Below, one piece after another: positions 56,330-64,000 of a stretch of 64,000 nt of DNA. This stretch comes from Tenrec ecaudatus. Taxonomy: Eukaryota; Chordata; Mammalia; Afrosoricida; Tenrecidae. The stretch is from positions 130,912,758 through 130,976,757 of the forward strand of contig NC_134536.1 of the NCBI RefSeq assembly GCF_050624435.1. Reading direction: 5' to 3'. Both the position numbers and the translations under genes were made by a program. Below the pieces are notes generated by a model. It did no database searches, was not told the origin of the DNA, and was given only the letters and a program-made list of their open reading frames with translations. Each line of letters begins with the position of its first letter. The stretch's first letter is position 1.

Positions 56330-56665
56330 GTGCAAGCAGCCAGCATTGCCACAGGGAAGTACAGGTAGTCATTCTCATGACATCAAACTGAGAGAGAGAC
56401 TTGGAAGACGTACATCTGGAATGCGTGTTAGAAGTGAGGATGGCAAGACTTCATCTCAGGTACTTTGGGCATGCTGTTAGTGACTGGTAGCGAGACCAGT
56501 CACTGGTAGAAGTTAAGTGGAAAAGAGGGAGACCCTCAATGACATGTGCTCACGATGGCGGCTGCGACAAAGCGCTCAAACACAGCAATGGTTGTGAGGA
56601 TCGCATAAGACCGTTGTGCACAGGCTGCTCTGAATCAGAGTGGACTTGATGGCACCTCGTTCCTG
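56330..56665 (+). mobile_element. RTE-type LINE 3' end, sense
   Basis: It has 'aaaagagggagaccctcaat', 'caatggttgtgaggatcgca' and the tail 'agtggacttgatggcacc'. Confidence 0.85.
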
Positions 56666-56960
56666 CGAGGAGTTCTAGTCCTGGAAACCCAAAGGGCAGT
56701 TCTTCCCGGTCCTATAGGCTGCGATGGGTCAGAATCGACTCGATGGCAGTCATTTCTTTTATACATTAACAACCACAATGTCTATCAACAACTAAAGTAA
56801 AGCAGCTCGAACCCACCAGCAGAGCCGTGGAAGAAAACACTGACAATCTGCTTTCATAAACATGCCAGACAAGCAAACCCCATGGAACAGTTCTACTCTG
56901 TAATACATGGGATCACCATATGTCAGCATGAACTCTATAGTGTCAATGGGCTTGCATGTG
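56666..56960 (+). mobile_element. Two SINE fragments, sense
   Basis: 56670-56755 is a SINE 3' half ('gatgggtcagaatcgactcg'). 56800-56955 is a second, diverged copy ('agctcgaacccaccagcaga', 'accccatggaacagttctac'). Confidence 0.7.
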
Positions 56961-57690
56961 TTTGCAGCGGGGGCCAGCCCCCAATAATCAGGAGACTTTG
57001 ACTCAGAAGCAAACAAAAGTGCTGGCTGGGGTAATATTATGGGAACCACCGGCGGCCCAGGCATCCTGTGTTGGAGATAGAATCTCAAATTCCTTGTCCG
57101 GAGGCGGCAATGCATGAGCGGCCACACAATTGAGTCTCTCTTGTCCAGTGTCTGTCTACTTCCCTTTGAGGGGGAGGCGGGGTTGGGGTTGAGGGTATGA
57201 AGAGCAATAGCTTGGATGGATGCTGTGGACAGAGACATTCTGGGGGAACAGAGAGGTATTTGGCCAAGTCTTGTGGCCATCCCCATGGTCAGGTGGTAGT
57301 GATGAGGTAGCTGGCTCAACCATATCAAAGAGAAAGCTGACGGATGCATTGATAACTGGCTGGGAGAAAGTTGCTCGTGGCCGGCCCATTCAACACTGCC
57401 ACCAGTGACTTGGGAGATGTGAGATAGAGATGTGATCCTTGATACTTTGTATAACACAGAGCTCAGGGCTGCCAAACCGAGGGTCACAGAATCAGTGCTC
57501 AAGATGACCTCGATGGCCCAGAAAGTGAGGCTGGAAATGAAATTAAATTGGGATTCGCATCCATTCTGCATGGAGTTAGAGAAGAAAAAACGCAACCACA
57601 GAAGGACAGATTTGGTAACAGTGGGTGTGGAGAGAAAAATAGTGCTCCTCTGAATATATTTATACTCTATTTATTCGCAAAGGATTAAAA
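56961..57690. other. Non-coding, contains long spurious frame
   Basis: Unique-looking sequence. A 267-codon minus-strand frame (56792-57595) and a 73-codon plus-strand frame overlap here. Neither resembles a known domain, and the longer one runs into SINE sequence. An ancient processed pseudogene cannot be excluded. Confidence 0.35.
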
Positions 57691-57694
57691 CAAC

Positions 57695-57900
57695 TCCCCC
57701 TGCCCCCCAACTGTCACCACGTCGGTTCTGACTCCTGGCAACACTCAAGGTCAAAGTAGAACTGCTCGTCAGGGTCTGAGACTCTAAATCTTCACGGGCA
57801 CAGACAGCCACCACTTTCTGCTGCAGAGTGGTGGGTGGGTTTCAGTTGTTGACCTTGAGATTTTCGCAGCCCAACAGTGGACTCACATTGACACCAGGGC
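57695..57900 (-). mobile_element. AfroSINE-type SINE, antisense
   Basis: It has 'actgtcaccacgtcggttct', 'gactcctggcaacactcaag' and 'gttgaccttgagattttcgc', 'agcccaacagtggactcaca'. Confidence 0.8.
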
Positions 57901-57904
57901 TCTT

Positions 57905-58225
57905 TCTACAAAGGACTTTAAGGGGCTGATAAAAATTCAAGACGGTGAAAGTATTCTGAATGACACTATCATGGTGGAGGCATGACAGGAAGCATCTGTC
58001 AAACCCTGTGGGACTGTGCCACACGGAGTGAACCCAGATGTAAACTATGGGCTGTAGTTAATACCAGTGGACCATTGGTTTATTGATCATAATCAATATA
58101 CCACGGGAGTGCAAGATATTAATAGGAGAAAGAATGTACGGCAAGAGAGAGTATTAGGGAACTATGTACTTGCTGCACAATTTTCCTGGAAGCCTAAAAC
58201 TGCTGAAAAATAAAGACTATTAAAA
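57905..58225 (+). mobile_element. Old LINE-1 3' end, sense
   Basis: It has 'aatataccacgggagtgcaa', 'gatattaataggagaaagaa', 'tttcctggaagcctaaaact', 'gctgaaaaataaagactatt', which closely follow the common mammalian LINE-1 3' UTR. Confidence 0.7.
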
Positions 58226-58375
58226 ACACATATAATAGAAGAGAGCTTAAGCAGAGAATTAGGACCAAGTTAATATAAAAGTATAAAAATACTAAAAGCA
58301 CACTTAAAACAAAGTCCTAGGCATACCTACTAGGGGGGGGGTCTTGAAAAACCCCAGGAAACATAGTATTGACAG

Positions 58376-58376
<1 letters not shown>

Positions 58377-58433
<57 letters not shown>
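58377..58433 (+). repeat. (CA)n microsatellite
   Basis: About 28 perfect CA dinucleotides, directly beside the mariner C-terminal coding remnant. Confidence 0.97.
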
Positions 58434-58435
<2 letters not shown>

Positions 58436-58569
58436 TATTTCTCAGTGTAAGCTCCATCAAGGTCAAGAAGCTTTTGCAAGTGATAATCCCAGCCATTTAG
58501 GCTGTCTCTAGAGAACTGAGGGTCCCAGGAGTTTAATTTGAGCCCATCAATGCAGTATTTCTTTTCTTT

Positions 58570-58735
58570 TACATTATTAATTGAAGAAAATGGGTGCCCT
58601 TTAACTACATATTGCCACCAGGGCCCCTTCTACAAGTGACTTTAGGGGACTTCTAAAAACTTAAGACAGTGGAAGTATTCTGAATGATACTTTCATGGTA
58701 GACGTATGACACTAAGTATTTGTATGTCTATCTAT
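58570..58735 (+). mobile_element. SINE scrap and LINE-1 3' fragment inside the mariner relic
   Basis: 'catattgccaccagggcccc' is an antisense SINE head. 58630-58720 ('acttaagacagtggaagtat', 'tctgaatgatactttcatgg') repeats the sequence at 57915-57985 ('attctgaatgacactatcat'), so both come from the same LINE-1 3' region. Confidence 0.6.
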
Positions 58736-58736
58736 T

Positions 58737-58797
<61 letters not shown>

Positions 58798-58798
58798 T
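58728..58798 (+). repeat. (TCTA)n microsatellite
   Basis: About 15 perfect TCTA units after a short interrupted lead. Confidence 0.97.
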
Positions 58799-59889
58799 AA
58801 TCTATATTAGGAAACTAAGACTCCAGAAAGAGTTAAACCAAGATTGCATGGCGGAGGCCTCAGGATTTTCCATGGGAACTCTTGCATGGAAACACTGCCC
58901 CAGTTCCCCTTGTCTGGTGGGAGGAAGAAGGAGAGGCCTTGTCATGGTGGAAAAGAGCTCTTGGAAGAAGCTTTCCCAGGTATTTTTCTGCTAAAGCTTT
59001 CGCTACCTTGCTGAACCCACTCTCATGATGAGCAAATATTATCATTCTTTGATCTTCCCAAAACTCAAGAAGCAAAATACCTTGAACATCTTCGTAAGCC
59101 TGACTTTGCACCTTGCCTGGTCCACGTTTGCTTTGAGCAGACCCCTCCTACCTCTTGGTAGCCATCATTTTGGTTATGCTTTGTCTTCAGGATCATAATG
59201 AGCAAGTCATGTTTCATCTCCCGTTACAGTTCTTTGATGAAATGCTTCATGATCTTGATCCAAATTGTTTAAAATTTATATCGAAAGCTTTGCTCTTGTC
59301 TGCAGCGAATCTTAGCACAACAGTTATGGCACTCACTAAACAGAAAATGTGCTCAACTTTAATTTTGGTCAGAATTTTGTTCACTGAGCCAATTGAGGTG
59401 TCTATGCTGTTGGCTGTTGTTTCTGCTATTAATCTTTAGTCATCTTCAATTAGAAACAAGATTAATTGTTTTCTTGAAAATTGATGTGGATGGTATACTA
59501 CTATAGATTTCAATCTTCAACATCATCTTGTTCGTTCTTAAAACAAGCTACCCACTTGTATGCTGCTGATTTCTTTGAAAGCATGCAAGCAAGGCATGTT
59601 TTTTTTTTCATAAAAAACATTTTCACAAACTTTGAAGACCGCTCATGTTACCCAAACTTGAAGATGTTACAAGAAGTGCTCTGAGCTTCCCTGCCTGTGG
59701 TCTAAGCAAAGAGGTATAAGGTATAAGATAGGGGTGAAGTTCCCAAAAGTCAAAATATCAAGGCAAATTGAGTAAAAGCAATGCTACTTGGAGTCAGAAG
59801 AACATTATTCAGACACTTACTGTAGCTTGAGGTGGTATGTTGTGTGTCTCTTCTAGCCAAATGTTTCTTAACCTTTTCTTTACTATCAA

Positions 59890-60500
59890 CTCTTCTGTGT
59901 TAGGGTTCTCTAGAGAGTTAAAACTAGGTTGCTGATAATTACATATATATTTATAAAGATAGATCTATAACACAAGAAATGAACAGTTAAATTATAAACA
60001 GATAGATATGTAATACAAGAAATGAACAGTTAAGTTATAAACAGATAGATATGTAATACAAGAAATGAACAGTTAAATTATAAAGCAATACAAATGACTC
60101 AGTGCGAGTCACTCCCGTGAGATAGTTGTGAGACACTGGCAGTCCTTCAAGTCTTGAGGGCCATCAGATAGTCCTCTGTAGAGAGAGAGCTAGGCTATCT
60201 CAGCACAGTCAGCAAACAGCCAGGCAGGTCACCAACCATCAGTCCTCAGCTCCGGAGATGTAAATTTCAATCGTGTGGTCTTAAAGGGACCTCAACTTAA
60301 AGCGACACAGTCCACAGGCTAGGCATCCCACAGGTAGTGTGCCCTTTAAATTGAGGCACAGAACAAGCAAAGCAGCTGCACACTGGTCCGATGATTAAAG
60401 AGCGAGAGGCAAGAAAGGCGAGGCTCACAGAGCCACTTATCTCTCCGCCCTTCAATTAATCCCACTTGTGTTTATCAGCCAGGCTGGCACAATAAATGAA
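59890..60500 (+). repeat. Interspersed repeat family A, copy 2
   Basis: It opens 'ttctctagagagttaaaact' and ends 'aaaggcgaggctcacagagc', 'tgtgtttatcagccaggctg', nearly identical to the end of the copy at 62727-63235. The left part was expanded by a 43-bp tandem repeat. Confidence 0.75.
59962..60085 (+). repeat. Tandem repeat, 43-bp unit, about three copies
   Basis: The block 'agaaatgaacagttaa' recurs at 59975, 60018 and 60061, always 43 bp apart, with 'acagatagatatgtaataca' between. The units differ at only one or two positions. Confidence 0.93.
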
Positions 60501-62165
60501 ATACATTATTCAGACACGTACTGTAGCTTGAGGTGGTATGTTGTGTATCTCTTCTAACGAAATGTTTATCAACCTTTTCTTTATTATCACCCTTTCCTAA
60601 GGGAAAAATTATTTTATCCCCACCAAAGATATATTAAATACCAAGGAAAAAGAGTCTGTCGGGTAGAGCTGAGCGTGGAGGGTCATGCAACTTTGCAACA
60701 TGTAAGCATTTTTGTAGCCCCAGATGAATTTTTTGCCTTTCTGGGGACACCGTTGTCCCTGTGAAGGCAGGTTCACATGGGTTGAAGGCTCACAAGTCCT
60801 CTGGCCGTGCACCTCAATACAGTTACTCCCAGTGCACGCTTCCTAGAGACGATTTCTTTATCTGGAGATTTTTCTCCTCCCGGGTCACATATTTTTTCTT
60901 CTTTCCTTTAACCAACCCAATCTCCAAAAAGAAAGAAAGACATACCAAACCAGTCACAACTGAAGGGACTCCAATTCAGGACGACCTCATTCCTGTGTGT
61001 CAGAGCCAAACTCTGCTCTATAGGGCGAGCCTCCGCACTGTCATTCAGTGCCACCCAGGATGGACCTCCTTGGTGGTACAAGGAAGAAATAACTCCCCTG
61101 ACCAACTTCTCCTTTGCGTTTTCCTTCCTCACCTTTTGATGTTGTCGAAGGCAGAGCCCATGGCTTTTCCGGCACATTCAGTCATCACCACTGGCCCTAT
61201 GTGAACCACCTTGAGCGACGTTCAGTCACACTGGAAAATACAGCCCAGGCTAAGTTGAAGCTTGACTTTCACACCCAACTCAAGGCATCTCCCTACTCTA
61301 TTCGTAGCTCATGTCTCACCTGCTGGGGATTTACCTTGGGGAGCAGGGTACAGTCTTCAACGTTTACTGTCTTTGCCTATTTCTCTCACCTCTCACTTCT
61401 GAGTTTCCCTTTGAGGTGGGGATTTTGTCTCACCACATTCCCAAGAGCCCACCAGGTCCAATTGGAACGGAAGCCTTGTTACACCGAACCATGCACAGGT
61501 AACAGTCCTCATGCCCTCTTTGTACCTCTGCCCCTGCGGTCCTTTTAGCCAACTCCCACACTACCTGATCACGCTCTGTGTAAGAACCAGGTGTCCGTCT
61601 AGCCCCAGGGAGACAAGGACAGGGTGCTCATCAAGTGCCTCTTCACTGGGAATACTGTGCCAGCCTACTGGTGTCTGTGGCTCAGCCAGCACCCAGCCAG
61701 GGATTGGACCCATGCTCCTCTTGAAGGCCTCACCCTCTGAGCTGTTCTCCTGGCCCCGGCCTCACGGGGAGGGCTGAAAGAGGATTCTCCTGCCTGCCCC
61801 CCAGGGAAGCACAGGGGAGAAGCAGCATCTTTGCTCATGAGGCCCAACAACTCATCACTCTTGGAACTGCCAAACTTGGTATGCACTTCCTGTCTTTTCT
61901 TGGGGTGGTGGAGGTGGGGGTGGTAGACTGAGTCATGTGCCTTTTAAAGAATCCTGCAGGTATGCTGTAAGCATTTCCTCTATGGAATCTGGGGGCTTTT
62001 TAGACTACGATCTTCATGTTTTGGGACTTTAGCTGACATGTTGAGGCTCCAGGAAAAGTCCTACTACGTGCTCAAACCTCTTTGATGGAGGCTCCCTCTC
62101 TGGAGACTTATGAGCCAAGGCTTGTCTAGCCACGCCTGGTTCATGGTGGCCCCTTCTATTGGTAT
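60501..62165. other. Non-coding, mostly unassigned
   Basis: No exon structure. A diverged antisense SINE may lie near 60950-61080 ('agggactccaattcaggacg', 'aaactctgctctatagggcg'). The 147-codon frames at 60761-61548 have no domain. Confidence 0.35.
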
Positions 62166-62725
62166 CTTGATTTTCACGGCTTTTTTAAAAATTTATTTTT
62201 TTAAATTTTAACAATTTTCTTTTATCTGGATAGGGCAAGACCAATCATTTTGCCCGAGTAGTTATGGTGGTGCCTGGCACTATCTACATCTTCTGGCCTC
62301 AGGGTGATGGAAAGTGAAGTCTGCACGGTCCCTTCTTCTGTTAGACCAATTGTTTCCACATGTTTTTCTGTTTTTATCACTCTTTTTCACTCTAGATGGA
62401 GAGAGAATGACCGCACCTCAGATGCTTGCCTGTGAACACGGAAGACCTCAATTGCTGTGCTTATTATCTTTCTCTTCTTCCCTGAGCTGATCTTCAGACC
62501 TTTTCCTTATTTTTGTTTTTGGAAAGTTGGATTATGATATATATTAATGATTTTCTTTTGGGGAGCATCCTATTTGGGGTTTGTTTCATTTCTTGAATGC
62601 GTATCTTTTTGCATCTCATAATGCAAGGGAAGTTTTCTTCCAGTGACTCTTCAAACATCTTGTCTGTGCTCTTCTTGTTCTGGAATTCCAATCATACAAA
62701 TGTTATCCATCTTGATGGTGTCTGT
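62166..62725 (-). mobile_element. Old LINE-1 sequence, antisense
   Basis: 'ggtgcctggcactatctaca', 'tcttctggcctcagggtgat' is a LINE-1 3' UTR block. 62570-62710 ('gtttcatttcttgaatgcgt', 'gtgctcttcttgttctggaa', 'ttccaatcatacaaatgtta') resembles a common antisense LINE-1 section. It continues at 63236 after the family A insertion. Confidence 0.55.
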
Positions 62726-62726
62726 G

Positions 62727-63235
62727 TTAGTCTGGGTACTTTAGAGAAACAAATCCACAGCAACTCACGTATAAGAGAGAGTTTTACGTAAATATTAAGT
62801 GTGCATCTAGAAAACATCCCAACCCAATGTTGTCCAAGCCCACAAGTCCAACATTAACCCATATGTCTGACACCAATCCACAAAGTCCTCCTCCATCTCA
62901 CAAAACACACACTATGATGCTGACTGCAGGAGGAAAGCCGAGTCAGTGAATGTGTAAACATCTCAGAGCTGGCAGGGGTCTCCACACGGCTGCTCCAGCA
63001 CTCAGGGTTGCATCGGGGTAGGTCCATATGGCTTCTCCTTGTGGATGCCTTGCAGTAAGTGAGCCTTGCCGGCTGAAACAGAGAACTGGCTAAGGCAGCT
63101 GCATCCTCGTCTGACCACCACAAAGCAAGAGACCCAAGAACTAGAAAGGCGAGGCTCACTGAGCCATTTATCCTTCTGCCCTTCAGTTAATCCCACATGT
63201 GTTTATCAGCCAGGTTGGCACCATAAACTAACTAA
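62727..63235 (+). repeat. Interspersed repeat family A, copy 3, nested in LINE-1
   Basis: It opens 'gtgttagtctgggtacttta', carries 'aagcccacaagtccaacatt' and ends 'tgtgtttatcagccaggttg', 'gcaccataaactaactaa'. LINE-1-like sequence lies on both sides, and the segments 'ttgatggtgtc' and 'aactcagtgtctc' mark the edges. Confidence 0.75.
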
Positions 63236-63720
63236 CTCAGTGTCTCATATAATTCTTGGCTTTCTTTGGAATTTTGGGGATCATTTTTTCTGATTAACTC
63301 TCTGGCTGATTAGTACTGATAGATTTGTTCTCAAGAACACTAGTTGGGCCTTCCACAGATTCAATTCTATCCATTTGCTCTTTAAATATAATATCTACTG
63401 CTGAAATTTTGGTATCAGTTTTGTGTTTCTGCTGTTTGGGCATGGCCTCTAACTTTTCATTAATTTTGCCAGTTTGTTCTTTTAGTGTTTTCTTGAATTT
63501 TTTCTAAGACTTTGTCTGTATCTTCCTTATTTCATCAATAGCTTCTCCATCTTTCTCTCAATTTGTTGCCAATACCTAAAAATATCATTCTTTTGAATTT
63601 TTTATCAGGTAGTTCCAATTCCGTTTTCCCCTCATCTTGGTCTTCTGGACACTTGTTCAAGCCGCTCCATCTTGTTTCTTCATCTGAACTGAAGGTGTCT
63701 GTTGACTTTGGGACATCTTA
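63236..63720 (-). mobile_element. Old LINE-1 sequence, antisense, continuation
   Basis: T-rich antisense sequence ('tcaattctatccatttgctc', 'ttgccagtttgttcttttag', 'tcaggtagttccaattccgt') resembles an internal LINE-1 section. No intact ORF. Confidence 0.5.
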
Positions 63721-64000
63721 ATGTTGCATTTATATTGCATCGCTGATTGTACGTTGGTGTATTCTCAGGCACTCACCACTCGTCTCCTTGTGTTCGTGTT
63801 AGAGAGTGTACATAGATGAGCAGTTAGCTCTCTATTCGCTGTTCATATAGCACAGTTGAGGGCAGTGTTGTATGACGTTGACTGCAGTCTATTGATGACC
63901 AGGTGCTCCAGGAGTGAGTAGAGACCTTTGCCCAGTAAACGGGGCTACAGGAAGGGCAGTTGTGACTGGGTCACGTAGAACCAGTTGTGTCCTATCAGAT
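63721..64000. other. Window end, no clear feature
   Basis: Unassigned non-coding sequence. Confidence 0.35.

Larger units (their letters stand above)
58434..59690 (-). mobile_element. Mariner-like transposase relic, interrupted
   Basis: Antisense reading gives pieces of a mariner transposase in the right order from right to left. An N-terminal part lies at about 59140-59690 (for example a GSVNKILT-like stretch). A central part at 58860-59111 contains SQAYEDVQGILLLEFWE and RALFHHDKASPSSSHQTRG, the latter corresponding to the HDNAP catalytic block. The C-terminus at 58436-58565 has a GWDYHLQKLLDLDGAYTEK-like end. Frameshifts, stops and a 290-bp interruption of LINE-1, SINE and TCTA sequence (58570-58860) make it dead. 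Terminal repeats were not located. Confidence 0.8.

Noticed and set aside
56792-57595. A 267-codon minus-strand frame
   Set aside because: No domain, splice context or codon pattern of a gene; it runs into SINE sequence at one end. An old pseudogene cannot be fully excluded.

Overview
The window is nuclear DNA from a placental mammal, almost certainly an afrotherian and most likely a tenrec such as Echinops. Three things point there. First, tRNA-derived SINEs are dense, and their 3' tail (consensus-like 'gtcggaatcgactcgatgg') matches the 3' end of RTE-type LINEs in the same window; this SINE/LINE pair is the AfroSINE/RTE pair known from Afrotheria. Second, many copies carry the LINE 3' end that reads 'attttattgggggctctta' on the opposite strand. 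Third, at 11567-11777 there is a hAT element with the termini of SPIN, a transposon reported from tenrec but patchily distributed in mammals. The species call is inference.

Only two protein-coding genes can be supported, and they lie head to head. TSPO2 (minus strand, coding exons between 7389 and 8764) encodes the erythroid translocator protein 2. UNC5CL (plus strand, coding exons 23539-29833) encodes a membrane-anchored ZU5-UPA-death-domain signalling protein. The order and orientation match the mammalian UNC5CL-TSPO2-APOBEC2 neighbourhood (human 6p21.1), seen here in the opposite direction. APOBEC2 should lie just beyond the left edge. The right-hand 34 kb agrees with the gene-poor interval toward LRFN2.

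Layout: 1-7.1 kb, SINE-rich flank; 7.1-8.8 kb, TSPO2, with a tandem GATA motif about 0.5 kb upstream; 9-18 kb, mixed unique DNA, SINEs, an RTE fragment and the SPIN element; 18.4-23.3 kb, an antisense LINE-1 carrying nested RTE and SINE insertions and ending about 160 bp before the first UNC5CL coding exon; 23.5-29.8 kb, UNC5CL; 29.8-64 kb, gene-free DNA with LINE-1 3' ends, RTE fragments, SINEs, MIRs, a mariner transposase relic, microsatellites and several unusual tandem arrays.

The most unusual structure is a tandem array of five identical 46-bp units at 51481-51710. Each unit carries the 5' end of U2 snRNA, and the unit junctions look like the target-site duplication of a truncated U2 retro-insertion. 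Also notable are a four-copy array with an embedded CA microsatellite (38161-38555), an 18-bp perfect inverted repeat inside old LINE-1 (19967-20021), a LINE inserted into a SINE with its target duplication visible (55505-56320), and a repeat-free AT-rich stretch (about 50590-51060) that could be a conserved regulatory element.

SINE and LINE boundaries were read by eye and are good to roughly 10-40 bp. Exon boundaries of the two genes were set by splice consensus and unbroken reading phase and should be exact.
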